DNA of 57,451 bases from Rhizobium sp. Q54. GTDB taxonomy: Bacteria > Bacteroidota > Bacteroidia > Flavobacteriales > Flavobacteriaceae. The notes below the pieces were generated by a model. It was not told where the DNA came from. It was given only the letters and a program-made list of their open reading frames with translations, and did not search any database. Position numbers and translations under genes: made by a program. Location of the stretch: the NCBI GenBank assembly GCA_943328505.2, contig CALQAH020000010.1, forward strand, positions 1-57,451. Reading direction: 5' to 3'. Below, in pieces: positions 26,346 to 35,517 of the stretch. Numbering within the stretch: position 1 is the stretch's first letter; the number at the start of each line of letters is the position of its first letter.

Positions 26346-28982
26346 ATGAAATCACAAGACATTCGTAAGCAATTTTTACAATTCTTTGAAAGCAAAGGAC
26401 ATTTAATCGTTCCATCAGCGCCAATCGTTTTAAAAGACGATCCAACATTGATGTTTAACAACTCTGGAATGGCACAATTCAAAGAATATTTTCTTGGTAA
26501 TGCTTCACCAAAAAGTCCAAGAATTGCCGATACACAAAAATGTCTTCGTGTCTCTGGAAAACACAATGATTTGGAAGATGTAGGTTTTGATACCTATCAC
26601 CACACCATGTTTGAAATGTTAGGAAACTGGTCATTTGGAGATTATTTCAAAAAAGAGGCAATCAATTGGGCATGGGAATTACTGACCGAAGTATATAAAA
26701 TACCTAAAGAGAATTTATACGTTTCCGTTTTTGAAGGAAGTAAAGAAGATAATGTTCCTTTTGACCAAGAAGCATGGGATATTTGGAAAACATTAATTGA
26801 CGAAGACCGCATTATTCTTGGAAATAAAAAAGACAACTTTTGGGAAATGGGTGATCAAGGTCCGTGTGGTCCGTGCTCAGAAATCCATGTAGATATTCGT
26901 TCTGCGCAAGAAAAAGCCTTGGTTTCAGGAAAAAATTTGGTCAATGCGGACCATCCTCAAGTGGTTGAAATTTGGAACAATGTTTTCATGGAATTCAATC
27001 GTAAAGCCGATGGTTCTTTAGAAAAATTACCTGCACAACATGTTGATACAGGAATGGGATTTGAGCGTTTGTGCATGGCTTTACAAGGAAAAACATCTAA
27101 TTACGATACGGATGTGTTTACACCACTTATTGAAAAAATAGAACAAATTACAGGTTTAAAATATACTTCAAATGAAGTTCAAAATATTTCAGAAGAGCAG
27201 AATAAAACAAACATTGCCATTCGTGTAGTTGTAGATCATATTCGTGCGGTGGCTTTTGCTATAGCCGATGGACAATTGCCCTCTAATACAGGCGCAGGCT
27301 ATGTGATTCGAAGAATTTTAAGACGAGCCATCCGTTATGGATTTACCTTTTTAAACACCAAAGAACCGTTTATTAATAAATTGGTGGAAGTTTTGGCAAA
27401 TCAAATGGGAGAATTTTTCCCTGAAATCAAATTGCAACAACAATTGGTTACTAATGTAATTCGTGAAGAAGAAGCTTCTTTTTTGAGAACTTTAGACCAA
27501 GGGTTGCAATTGTTGGATAACGTAATTTCAAAAACAAAAGGGTTAGAAGTTCCAGGTGCAAAAGCATTTGAATTGTATGATACGTATGGTTTTCCAAAAG
27601 ATTTAACAGCTTTGATTTTGAAAGAAAAAAACATGTCTTTCAACGAGGCAGAATTTGATGTTTCCATGCAAGAGCAAAAATCACGTTCGCGTGCCGCTTC
27701 GGAAATGTCAACAGATGATTGGACCATTTTAGTAGAAGGCAATACAGAAAGTTTTGTTGGGTATGACCAAATCTCAAATGACGTTAAAATCACTCGTTTT
27801 CGTAAAATTGATAGTAAAAAAGACGGTGTTTTATACCAGATTGTATTAGATGCTACACCTTTTTATCCAGAAGGTGGAGGACAAGTTGGTGACAAAGGTA
27901 AATTGGTTACCGCTAACGAATCCATTGAAATTATTGACACGAAGAAAGAAAACAATTTAATACTGCATTTTGCAAAACGTTTACCAGAGAATGTAAACGC
28001 CAGTTTTGTTGCTAATGTAAATACCGATTTAAGAAGTTTAACTTCCAAAAATCACTCAGCTACTCATTTGATGCACTTGGCTTTGCGTACCATACTTGGA
28101 ACTCATGTGGAGCAAAAAGGATCGTTGGTAAATCCAAAACATTTGCGTTTCGATTTTTCTCATTTTGCAAAAATGACGGATGATGAAATTCGTCAAGTTG
28201 AAGATTTTGTGAATCAAAGAATTCAAGAACAATTGCCTTTGATAGAAAGAAGAAATATTCCCTTTAAACAAGCAGTAGAAGAAGGAGCAATGGCCTTGTT
28301 TGGGGAAAAATATGGGGATAGTGTTCGTGCTATTAAATTTGGTGAAAGCATGGAACTTTGTGGTGGTATTCATGTGAAAAATACAGCAGAGATTTGGTAT
28401 TTCAAAATTGTTAGTGAAGGTGCAGTTGCTGCCGGAATTCGCCGCATAGAAGGCATAACTAGTGATGCTGTAAAAGAAAATTATGCATTACAAGAAAATG
28501 AATTACACGAAATTAAATCAACGCTGAAAAACCCACAAGATGTTTTAAAAGCGGTGGTTACATTGCAAGATGATAACACGAAGTTGAAAAAGCAAATTGA
28601 GCAATTACTAAAAGAAAAAATAGAGGTATTAAAAAATTCTTTAGTTTCAGATTTTAAAGAAATTAATGGTATTTACTTTCTAGCAAAACAAGTTGATTTA
28701 TCGATGAACTCCACTAAAGAATTAGCACAAGCTATAGGAACTTCAAAACCAAACTCGTTTGTGGTATTAGCTGCTGTTGAAAATAACGAACCTAATATTC
28801 ATTGTTATATCGCTAAAGAATTGGTCACTGAAAAAAGCTTAAACGCTAATGTGGTCATTAAAGAATTAGGACAATTTATTGACGGAAATGGTGGTGGACA
28901 ACCCTTCTTTGCTTCAGGAAAAGGAAAAAACGTAAATGGAATCAAAGAGGCTTTGGAAAAAGCGCTAGATTTTGTGAAGTAA
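26346..28982 (+). CDS. alaS: AlaS, alanine-tRNA ligase
   Basis: Charges tRNA-Ala and edits mischarged Ser/Gly. The 878-residue product has the class II core ([22 protein letters not shown]-type [20 protein letters not shown]), the editing-domain zinc site H570/H574 (HSATH) and C672/H676 (CGGIH), and the C-terminal DHHA1-type C-Ala domain ([14 protein letters not shown]). Full length. The leader contains a tandem 16-mer and a dispersed element; a lipocalin-like gene follows after 19 bases. Confidence 0.98.
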   Translation: MKSQDIRKQFLQFFESKGHLIVPSAPIVLKDDPTLMFNNSGMAQFKEYFLGNASPKSPRIADTQKCLRVSGKHNDLEDVGFDTYHHTMFEMLGNWSFGDYFKKEAINWAWELLTEVYKIPKENLYVSVFEGSKEDNVPFDQEAWDIWKTLIDEDRIILGNKKDNFWEMGDQGPCGPCSEIHVDIRSAQEKALVSGKNLVNADHPQVVEIWNNVFMEFNRKADGSLEKLPAQHVDTGMGFERLCMALQGKTSNYDTDVFTPLIEKIEQITGLKYTSNEVQNISEEQNKTNIAIRVVVDHIRAVAFAIADGQLPSNTGAGYVIRRILRRAIRYGFTFLNTKEPFINKLVEVLANQMGEFFPEIKLQQQLVTNVIREEEASFLRTLDQGLQLLDNVISKTKGLEVPGAKAFELYDTYGFPKDLTALILKEKNMSFNEAEFDVSMQEQKSRSRAASEMSTDDWTILVEGNTESFVGYDQISNDVKITRFRKIDSKKDGVLYQIVLDATPFYPEGGGQVGDKGKLVTANESIEIIDTKKENNLILHFAKRLPENVNASFVANVNTDLRSLTSKNHSATHLMHLALRTILGTHVEQKGSLVNPKHLRFDFSHFAKMTDDEIRQVEDFVNQRIQEQLPLIERRNIPFKQAVEEGAMALFGEKYGDSVRAIKFGESMELCGGIHVKNTAEIWYFKIVSEGAVAAGIRRIEGITSDAVKENYALQENELHEIKSTLKNPQDVLKAVVTLQDDNTKLKKQIEQLLKEKIEVLKNSLVSDFKEINGIYFLAKQVDLSMNSTKELAQAIGTSKPNSFVVLAAVENNEPNIHCYIAKELVTEKSLNANVVIKELGQFIDGNGGGQPFFASGKGKNVNGIKEALEKALDFVK

Positions 28983-29001
28983 TTTATATCAAATTAAAAT
29001 T

Positions 29002-29430
29002 ATGAAAAAAATCATTTTATTACTTTTAGTAGCATTGTTATCTGCCTGCAGCAGTAATGATAGTAATGGATTGTCAATAACAAGTCAAAATTTATCAGGT
29101 AAATGGTATCTAAAAGGAGGAACAACTAACGGTGGCTCTTTTCAAGATTATGATCATCAATGTTCCACTTCAAGAGATTATCAGGAGTTTTTGACCAATG
29201 GTACTTTAACTTTTAATGAATATAATCCTGCCTGTGAACAACAAATTGAAACATCTAATTGGGTATTAAATGGATATGAAATTACAGTTACAAATACGGC
29301 TCTTGACCCTATGATTTATGAATACAAATACGTTATAGAGGATTTAACAAATCAATTACTTATTGTAAAAGAAACAGTGATTGAGCCAGAAGGGACATCA
29401 ATTAATAGAATTTACTTCACTAGAAATTAG
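29002..29430 (+). CDS. Lipocalin-like lipoprotein
   Basis: A 142-residue lipoprotein with signal peptide and lipobox LLSAC (C16), then NLSGKWYLKGG, the GxW start of a lipocalin-like beta-barrel, and alternating strands to the end. Such small lipocalin-like lipoproteins are abundant in flavobacteria. No ligand can be assigned. It follows alaS by 19 bases and ends in its own terminator, so it may be co-transcribed. Confidence 0.8.
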   Translation: MKKIILLLLVALLSACSSNDSNGLSITSQNLSGKWYLKGGTTNGGSFQDYDHQCSTSRDYQEFLTNGTLTFNEYNPACEQQIETSNWVLNGYEITVTNTALDPMIYEYKYVIEDLTNQLLIVKETVIEPEGTSINRIYFTRN

Positions 29431-29450
29431 AATTGAAACCACACGTATTA

Positions 29451-29490
29451 AAAAACCCTTTCAGTAGTCAAAACGCTGAAAGGGTTTTTT
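29451..29490 (+). terminator. Terminator after the lipocalin-like gene
   Basis: AAAAACCCTTTCAG (29451-29464) pairs with CTGAAAGGGTTTTT (29476-29489), then more T. It shares its CCCTTTC stem with three other terminators within 4 kb. Confidence 0.9.
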
Positions 29491-29791
29491 ATTTTATCGA
29501 TAAACGGTTCAAAATCATTCAAAAATGGTAGAATAACAGATTTATTGACTGTATATCGAAAAATTTTCTTTCAGAAGCTATTCAGATATAAATTCGAACT
29601 GTAATGAAATACAAATAGTAAATCAGTACATCATAATAAAATAGTATCCAAGAAAACATTCGATAGAACCGTTTTTGAAAATCAAAATGGGAATCATCAT
29701 AAATCGCTTTTATTCTATGAATAAGCAATTATAAACGCAACACGAAATTATTTTCGTAAATCAGAGAACAAAAATTCAAACAGTATTGCCC
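29491..29791. other. Gene-free stretch, nothing assigned
   Basis: About 300 bases of AT-rich DNA between two terminators. No open frame of useful length and no recognised RNA. Only short inverted pairs are visible: AAACGGTTC near 29503 against GAACCGTTT near 29667, and a small perfect stem ACGAAA-TTAT-TTTCGT near 29742. Both may be chance. Confidence 0.5.
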
Positions 29792-29827
29792 AAAACCCTT
29801 TCCCGTGTCAAGGAAAGGGTTTTTTTA
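29792..29827. terminator. Terminator at the 3' end of the ABC exporter gene
   Basis: AAAACCCTTTCC (29792-29803) pairs with GGAAAGGGTTTT (29812-29823). It touches the TAA stop of the minus-strand exporter; the longer T run is on the plus strand, so it may work in both directions. Confidence 0.8.
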
Positions 29828-31570
29828 TTTTCTTTCCCCAATCTGCTGTCTCCACATGGCATAATACAACCCTTTTTCCAACAATAAATCATCATGTTGG
29901 CCTTGTTCAATAATTTTTCCTTGTTCTAATACAAAGATTTTATCAGCATGCATGATTGTTGATAATCGGTGAGCTATCAAAACTGTAATTCTATTAGAAT
30001 CGGAAATAGAACGAATAGTGCTGTTAATTTCCTCTTCTGTGATCGAATCTAATGCCGAAGTTGCCTCGTCAAAAATCAATAAGTTTGGATTCCGCAAAAT
30101 GGCACGAGCAATGGATAAACGTTGTTTTTCGCCGCCAGAAACTTTTATTCCGCCTTCACCAATAGTCGAACTCAGTCCGTTTTCGGCGCGATCCAATAAA
30201 TTAGTACAACTCGCTCTTCTCAAAACATCGTGCAATTCCTCATCAGTGGCATCAGGTTTTACAAACAATAAATTTTCTCTAATAGTTCCAGAAAACAATT
30301 GCGCATCTTGCGTAACAAAACCCAATTGTTTTCTCAAATCGACTAAATCAACTTCATTAGAATTAATCGAATTATACAAAACCTCGCCTTCTGCTGGAGG
30401 ATACAAGCCAACTAATAATTTGACTAGAGTCGTTTTTCCCGAACCTGACGGTCCAACAAACGCTATAGTTTCTCCCTGTTTGATGTCAAAACTAATATTT
30501 TCAACAGCGGGATAAATGGCGCTTTTATGTTTGAACGTAACATTTGAAAATTTCAATGAAGCTATCACACCTATATGTTTCGGATTTTCAGGACGAAATT
30601 CGGATTTGGCATTTAGCAACGCTTCAAAATTTTCCATCGATACTTTAGTTTCATTGCGGACAATTATAAACGAACTTAATTCTTGTAATGGTCCAAAAAT
30701 GAAGAAAGTAAAAAATACCATGGTTAATAAATCGCCTACCAAGATTTTATCGCCAAATAAAAAGTAATACAAGGCAAACACGACACACGTTCTTAAAAAA
30801 TGAACCGTAGTTCCTTGAATAAAACTCAAGCTTCGAATGAATCGAATTTTTTGTAATTCGAGACTCAATATTTTTTGAGTATTGTTATTCAGTCGTTCCT
30901 CTTCTTGTTGGGTTAAGCCTAAACTTTTAACAAGTTCAATATTGCGCAAACTTTCGGTAGTTGAACCAGCAAGGGAATTGGTTTGGGTAACAATTTTTCT
31001 GGAAATAATTTTAATTCGTTTGCCTAAAAAAGAACTTAAAACTGCAATAATAGGAGCAGACACTAAAAAGATAAGCGCAATTCGGTAATCAATTCTTGAG
31101 ATATATACAATTACAAAAGTAAACCCAACAATGGTTTGAAATACTAACGAAATGGAAAGCGTAATCAATTTTTCAGAATCGGTGCGTACTTTTTGTAAAC
31201 GATTCAAGGTTTCACCACTGCGTTGGTCTTCAAAATCTTCATACGGTAAATCCAACGATTTTTTGATGCCATCGGTATACATTTCAGCACCCGTTCTTTG
31301 AATTACTATATTGGTGAAATAATCCTGAAAGTTTTTTGTCAATCGGGAAATCATAGCTGCACCCAAGGATAGCATCAGCCAAAAACCTACCGATTTTATA
31401 AAATCCATTTCTCGACCTTTGTATTTGGAAATCCCTACACCGCAATCCTGCATTAGTTTTCCGGTAATAATCGAGTCTGAAAGACTAAAACAAATGTTGA
31501 TAGCTGCCATTAATAAAGCAATAAACAATAAGGTTTTGTGTTTTTTTATATAAAAAAATAAAAGTTTCAT
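29825..31570 (-). CDS. ABC exporter, fused permease-ATPase (MsbA/multidrug type)
   Basis: A 581-residue half-transporter. Six transmembrane helices in residues about 14-300 are followed by a nucleotide-binding domain: Walker A GPSGSGKTT (about 378), Q-loop FVTQDAQLF, signature VSGGEKQRLS (about 480), Walker B LLIFDEATSALD (about 501) and the H-loop IAHRLSTI. All catalytic residues are intact, so a homodimer could work alone. Substrate unknown; lipid, peptide or drug export are all possible. Single gene; ends in a CCCTTTC-type terminator. A TATTTTTG on its strand lies about 50 bases before the start. Confidence 0.92.
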   Translation of the reverse strand: MKLLFFYIKKHKTLLFIALLMAAINICFSLSDSIITGKLMQDCGVGISKYKGREMDFIKSVGFWLMLSLGAAMISRLTKNFQDYFTNIVIQRTGAEMYTDGIKKSLDLPYEDFEDQRSGETLNRLQKVRTDSEKLITLSISLVFQTIVGFTFVIVYISRIDYRIALIFLVSAPIIAVLSSFLGKRIKIISRKIVTQTNSLAGSTTESLRNIELVKSLGLTQQEEERLNNNTQKILSLELQKIRFIRSLSFIQGTTVHFLRTCVVFALYYFLFGDKILVGDLLTMVFFTFFIFGPLQELSSFIIVRNETKVSMENFEALLNAKSEFRPENPKHIGVIASLKFSNVTFKHKSAIYPAVENISFDIKQGETIAFVGPSGSGKTTLVKLLVGLYPPAEGEVLYNSINSNEVDLVDLRKQLGFVTQDAQLFSGTIRENLLFVKPDATDEELHDVLRRASCTNLLDRAENGLSSTIGEGGIKVSGGEKQRLSIARAILRNPNLLIFDEATSALDSITEEEINSTIRSISDSNRITVLIAHRLSTIMHADKIFVLEQGKIIEQGQHDDLLLEKGLYYAMWRQQIGERK

Positions 31571-31664
31571 AATGCATTTGGAGTTTGAAAAAACTTAATT
31601 TAAACTAGTTTTAAAGAACCGCAAAAATAATGAATTTTATAGCGTGATTGAGTTAATTAAATCG

Positions 31665-31695
31665 TTTGACAATTAAATTAATTATATTAAGTTTA
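31665..31695 (+). promoter_or_regulatory. Predicted promoter of first YD-like lipoprotein gene
   Basis: TTTG (31665-31668), 19 bases, TAAGTTTA (31688-31695), one mismatch from TAnnTTTG. The ATG is at 31721. Confidence 0.55.
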
Positions 31696-31720
31696 CAAAA
31701 AAATAATTTAAATTTTAAAA

Positions 31721-32479
31721 ATGAAAAAATTAGCTTTAGCTTTTAGTGCTTTGTTACTAATCCTGTCTTCTTGTTCCTCAAGCGATAGTAGTTCGTCTTC
31801 AACAACAGACGTTTTACCTAAAAAAACTATTGAAACATATTCTGACGGAACTATTACAACCTTGTTAACTTATAATGGAAATAAAATTGTAAAAGGAGTT
31901 TCTAGTGATGATACATCCATAGTTTTTACTTACACGGGAGATTTAATTACTAAAATTGAATATTTTGAAGGTACAACTTTAGATCAAACGGATACTTATA
32001 CTTATAATTCAAGTAATCAATTGGTGACTTTTTTAAGAATAACCTATTTAGATGATTATGGCGACCGAACAACTTATGTATACAATTCTGATGGAACAAT
32101 TTCGTTTACAGATTATTCTGGAGATTCAAATTCTCAAACAATGGTTGATAGAAACGGTAAAATTTTCTTTGAAAATAACGAACTTGTTAAAACCGAATAT
32201 TATATTGAGTCTAGTTCAACTTTATTCAATACTTTAACGTATACCTATGACACAAAAAACAATCCATTTAAAAATGTAACTGGATTTGATAAAATTGGTT
32301 ATGAAGAAGGATATACACAAGGAGTTAATAAAAATATTTTAACAATATTAGGTACCGCTTTCACTAGCGATGACGCTACTTATGATTATACCTATAATTC
32401 AAATAACTATCCAACAAATGTTTTGGAAACATTTACTTTTTCTGGAGAGACTACATCAACTCAGTATTTTTACGAATAA
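31721..32479 (+). CDS. YD-repeat-like lipoprotein, tandem paralog 1
   Basis: A 252-residue lipoprotein (lipobox LILSSC, acylated Cys about 17, followed by a Ser-rich tether). The body is a run of beta-hairpins of the type YTGDLITKIEYF / YTYNSSNQLVTF, which resemble isolated YD/RHS repeat strands. Near the C-terminus it has YTYDTKNNPFKNVTGFDK. A second gene 191 bases downstream encodes a clear paralog with the same motifs in the same order. Both have their own promoter and terminator. Function unknown; probably outer-membrane surface or periplasmic. Confidence 0.8.
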   Translation: MKKLALAFSALLLILSSCSSSDSSSSSTTDVLPKKTIETYSDGTITTLLTYNGNKIVKGVSSDDTSIVFTYTGDLITKIEYFEGTTLDQTDTYTYNSSNQLVTFLRITYLDDYGDRTTYVYNSDGTISFTDYSGDSNSQTMVDRNGKIFFENNELVKTEYYIESSSTLFNTLTYTYDTKNNPFKNVTGFDKIGYEEGYTQGVNKNILTILGTAFTSDDATYDYTYNSNNYPTNVLETFTFSGETTSTQYFYE

Positions 32480-32500
32480 ATATCTGCAAACATTAATATC

Positions 32501-32537
32501 AAACCCTTTCAAACAATTCAAGTTCGAAAGGGTTTTT
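32501..32537 (+). terminator. Terminator of lipoprotein paralog 1
   Basis: AAACCCTTTC (32501-32510) pairs with GAAAGGGTTT (32526-32535), followed by T. Confidence 0.88.
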
Positions 32538-32617
32538 TGATTAGAAAATGAACTGTTTAATGGTTTCTAGTGTTGCGAAAATTAATTTTGTGGGGGTAAT
32601 TTAATAAAGTAAAACAC

Positions 32618-32648
32618 TTGATATTTGTATTATTTAGTAGTATGTTTG
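32618..32648 (+). promoter_or_regulatory. Predicted promoter of lipoprotein paralog 2
   Basis: TTG (32618-32620), 20 bases, TATGTTTG (32641-32648): a full match to the flavobacterial consensus. The ATG follows at 32671. Confidence 0.7.
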
Positions 32649-32670
32649 CGGAAAATTAAATAAGTTTAAA

Positions 32671-33420
32671 ATGAAAAAATTAAGTATTGCATTTAGTTTA
32701 TTGGTATTGATTTTATCGTCTTGTTCATCAAGTGATAAGGAAACTTCAGTTTCTGATTTATTAGTTAAAAGTACAGTGGTCACAACTAGTACTGAAGTTG
32801 TAAATTCATTATATGCTTATGATGGTAAGAAACTAGTAGGTGTTGTAAGTGACAATGGATCTTCAGTTGCCTATACCTATACCGGTGATTTAATTACTAA
32901 AACAGAAAATTTTACAGATAATGTTCTTGTGTCTTCCAATACCTATGAATATGATTCAAGTAATAACTTGACTGTTTCAACATTAGAGATTGTTGAACCA
33001 GCATTCATAGTTAAAAGAAATTATTTCTACAATTTAGATGGAACAGTTTCAGTTTCCGAAGTAACAGGAGCTACGCTTGCCGCATTAGCGCCGAGTAAAA
33101 CAGAAAACATTTATTTCCTTGATAATTCTATCAATAAAGTTGAAATAACTAACGATGGTTCACCTACAATAGACGTAACAATTAATTTATCGTATGATAC
33201 CAAAAACAATCCTTTTAAAAATGTGTTAGGATTTGATAAATTGATGACGGTAGAAAGTTCAAGTAATAATAATTTACAATATGAAGTACTTGATGTTGTT
33301 TTAGGAACAACCAATTACACGTCGTCTTATGTTTATGATGCAAATGATTTTCCAATTGCTTCATTAAGGACGGCTGGAAGCTCAGTTTCAAATGTTACGA
33401 CTGAATTTATTTATGAATAA
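32671..33420 (+). CDS. YD-repeat-like lipoprotein, tandem paralog 2
   Basis: A 249-residue paralog of the previous gene. Shared features: signal peptide with LILSSC SSS tether, YTGDLITKTENF (paralog 1 has YTGDLITKIEYF), YEYDSSNNLTV, and LSYDTKNNPFKNVLGFDK near residue 175. The two proteins share the framework and differ in the loops, as expected after tandem duplication and divergence. Each copy has a separate promoter and CCCTTTC-stem terminator, so they can be expressed independently. Function unknown. Confidence 0.8.
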   Translation: MKKLSIAFSLLVLILSSCSSSDKETSVSDLLVKSTVVTTSTEVVNSLYAYDGKKLVGVVSDNGSSVAYTYTGDLITKTENFTDNVLVSSNTYEYDSSNNLTVSTLEIVEPAFIVKRNYFYNLDGTVSVSEVTGATLAALAPSKTENIYFLDNSINKVEITNDGSPTIDVTINLSYDTKNNPFKNVLGFDKLMTVESSSNNNLQYEVLDVVLGTTNYTSSYVYDANDFPIASLRTAGSSVSNVTTEFIYE

Positions 33421-33436
33421 TCAAAAATAGTATTCC

Positions 33437-33478
33437 AAAAAACCCTTTCAAATAATTTAAGTTTGAAAGGGTTTTTTT
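33437..33478 (+). terminator. Terminator of lipoprotein paralog 2
   Basis: AAAAAACCCTTTCAAA pairs with TTTGAAAGGGTTTTTT around a 10-base AT loop. Its T run abuts a TTTG that could serve as part of the next gene's promoter, with TAAGTTTG at 33495-33502. Confidence 0.92.
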
Positions 33479-33517
33479 GATTAAAAATATAAGTTAAGTT
33501 TGTGAAAAACATACTCT

Positions 33518-34468
33518 ATGCATTTTAGAACTCAAATACCTATTTCAAAATGTGATTTGCCAATGGATTACAATTCCCAAATAATGTCTTTAGGTTCTTG
33601 TTTTGCTGAGAATATAGGGAAGAAGTTTAACTATTTTAAATTCCAAAATGAAGTAAATCCCTTTGGTATTATTTTTAATCCAATATCTATTGAAAAACTA
33701 ATTGAAAGAGCGATTAATAAAATTGAATTTTCCGAAAAGGATATTTTTTTTCATAACGAACGTTGGCATTGTTTCGAAGTTCATTCGGATTTGAGCAATT
33801 CAAACGCAACAATATTTCTTCAAAATCTAAATCAAATCCTCGAATCAACGTATTGCCAAATAATCAAATCCACACATATAATTATTACCTATGGAACGTC
33901 ATGGGTTTATAGAAATATTGCCTCTAATGAAATTGTTGCTAACTGTCATAAAGTGCCGCAAAATCAATTTGTGAAAGAAATACTATCAGTTGAAGCTATT
34001 GAGCAATCCATTCAAAACACAATTGATGTAATAAAATCAGTGAATCCCAACTGCGCTTTTATTTTTACGATTTCTCCAGTGCGTCACATTAAAGACGGCT
34101 TTGTAGAAAATCAACAAAGTAAAGCACATCTCATCGCTGCAATCCACGAAACGCATAACACACAACGCTCAACCCATAACTATTTTCCGAGTTATGAAAT
34201 CATGATGGACGAACTACGCGATTATCGTTTTTATGCCGATGATATGTTGCATCCCAACCAAGTGGCCATAGATTATATTTGGGAACGCTTTTCTCAAACA
34301 CAAATTTCAGAAGCTATTTATCCAATCATGGAAGAAGTGGACTCCATTCAAAAAGGACTAACACACCGGCCTTTTAACACAGATTCTGAAAGTCATCAGA
34401 AATTCATAAAAAATTTGAAACATAAGATTTCCCAACTTCAAGAGAAACTTCCTTTTATTACATTTTAA
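33518..34468 (+). CDS. GSCFA-domain protein (SGNH-hydrolase-like)
   Basis: A 316-residue cytoplasmic protein. The family-naming motif GSCFA is at residues 26-30 (LGSCFAENIG), where the Ser is the expected nucleophile of an SGNH/GDSL-like fold. The C-terminal DDMLHPNQVAIDYIW supplies the Asp-x-x-His of the catalytic triad. Other conserved parts are ITYGTSWVYR and FTISPVRHIKDGF. Substrate unknown. Length typical. The likely -7 box TAAGTTTG (33495-33502) is 16 bases from the start codon. Confidence 0.9.
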   Translation: MHFRTQIPISKCDLPMDYNSQIMSLGSCFAENIGKKFNYFKFQNEVNPFGIIFNPISIEKLIERAINKIEFSEKDIFFHNERWHCFEVHSDLSNSNATIFLQNLNQILESTYCQIIKSTHIIITYGTSWVYRNIASNEIVANCHKVPQNQFVKEILSVEAIEQSIQNTIDVIKSVNPNCAFIFTISPVRHIKDGFVENQQSKAHLIAAIHETHNTQRSTHNYFPSYEIMMDELRDYRFYADDMLHPNQVAIDYIWERFSQTQISEAIYPIMEEVDSIQKGLTHRPFNTDSESHQKFIKNLKHKISQLQEKLPFITF

Positions 34469-34523
34469 GAAATACGAATTTCTAAGTATTGAATTGAATT
34501 TCAAAATAAATCAATTTTACTTT

Positions 34524-34707
34524 AACCCGTTGGGTGTAATTATTTTTTATGGCTAATTTATACTAAATTGTCACATTGAGCTTGCCGAAATGTATCCTTT
34601 TTAATGTCTTCGACAAGCTCAGACTGACATTTTTGTTCTAATTGGATAAAAATTTCAAGCAAAAAATGCAGTACTAATAGATTTTCATTAATTACACCCA
34701 ACGGGTT
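34524..34707 (+). mobile_element. 184-bp MITE-like element, copy 1
   Basis: Terminal inverted repeats AACCCGTTGGGTGTAATTA (left) and TAATTACACCCAACGGGTT (right) bound the element. It is flanked by a 5-bp direct repeat ACTTT (34519-34523 and 34708-34712), a probable target-site duplication. The middle holds a second, nested inverted repeat of the TGAGCTTGTCGAA type. No coding capacity. A near-identical inverted copy lies at 57274 to the window end: 4 differences over the 178 comparable bases. The transposase that moves it is not in the window. Confidence 0.9.
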
Positions 34708-34835
34708 ACTTTAATTAATTTTTTAAAACAAAAACGTTTAAATCAATCAAAAAGTAAGTAGTTTTTAGTTTTTTTTGAACCATCTCGTTTTGAACGGTAT
34801 GGTTTTCTTATGAAATAAATTCTATATTTGAAAAG

Positions 34836-35405
34836 ATGAAACTCTCCGAACGTAAAATCGAAATTATTGCCATTTCCGCCAAACTTTTCAAAGAGAAAGG
34901 TTACAGCGCTGTAACGATGCGCGATATTGCTCAAGCTATGGATATCAAAGCCGCTAGTTTGTACAATCATATCAAATCCAAACAGGAAATTCTGGTTTTA
35001 ATCATTATCGAAATTGCCGAAGAGTTTACCAATGTTATCAATGAAATTCTAGCTTCCGAGGTTTCGGCTATTCAAAAAATCGAAAAAGTGATTCAGCTGC
35101 ATATCGATATTACTTTGAGAAATTCGGATGCTTTGGCATGTTTGAATAACGATTGGATGCATTTAGCTAATAAAGAATTGACTTACTTTATCAAAATGCG
35201 GGAAGAATACGAAGAAAGTTTCAGAACAATTATCAAACAAGGAATAGCCAATAATGAAATCAAAAATCTTAATATAGAAGTTATTATTTTCTCCACGCTT
35301 TCCACACTAAGAACACTTTATCTTTGGTATGGAAAGAAAAAAACAATCAAACCCGAAGTGCTTAAAGCAAATATGATTCAAGTGCTACTAAATGGAATTG
35401 TTTAA
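34836..35405 (+). CDS. TetR/AcrR-family regulator, probable regulator of the paa operon
   Basis: A 189-residue repressor-type protein. The N-terminal helix-turn-helix is in residues about 8-52 (AKLFKEKGYSAVTMRDIA, AASLYNHIKSKQEIL). The C-terminal ligand domain is all-helical and unassigned by eye. It lies 112 bases upstream of paaE in the same direction, and a perfect 8-4-8 inverted repeat is placed between them, so it is the best candidate for the phenylacetyl-CoA-responsive regulator (PaaR-like role). A TATATTTG at 34823-34830 is only 5 bases from the ATG, so the mRNA may be leaderless. Confidence 0.88.
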   Translation: MKLSERKIEIIAISAKLFKEKGYSAVTMRDIAQAMDIKAASLYNHIKSKQEILVLIIIEIAEEFTNVINEILASEVSAIQKIEKVIQLHIDITLRNSDALACLNNDWMHLANKELTYFIKMREEYEESFRTIIKQGIANNEIKNLNIEVIIFSTLSTLRTLYLWYGKKKTIKPEVLKANMIQVLLNGIV

Positions 35406-35465
35406 TTTGAAGTTTTTTTAAAGTTAAAAAATTACAACGTTTTCGTTACGTATTAAAATAATCAT

Positions 35466-35499
35466 TAAATTTGCATAACAAACTAACAACCGTTAGTTT
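35466..35499 (+). promoter_or_regulatory. paa operon promoter -7 box with overlapping TetR-type operator
   Basis: TAAATTTG (35466-35473) matches the -7 consensus. Seven bases further on is a perfect inverted repeat AAACTAAC-AACC-GTTAGTTT (35480-35499), i.e. at the expected transcription start and first transcribed bases. Size and symmetry suit a TetR dimer. The -33 region is weak (no TTG at ideal spacing). Operator function is inferred. Confidence 0.65.
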
Positions 35500-35517
35500 T
35501 AATTAAAGGTAAAATAA

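Noticed and set aside
34469..34835. Hidden gene between GSCFA and tetR
   Set aside because: The stretch is accounted for by the MITE; the remaining bases are AT-rich and hold only a candidate -7 box for tetR.
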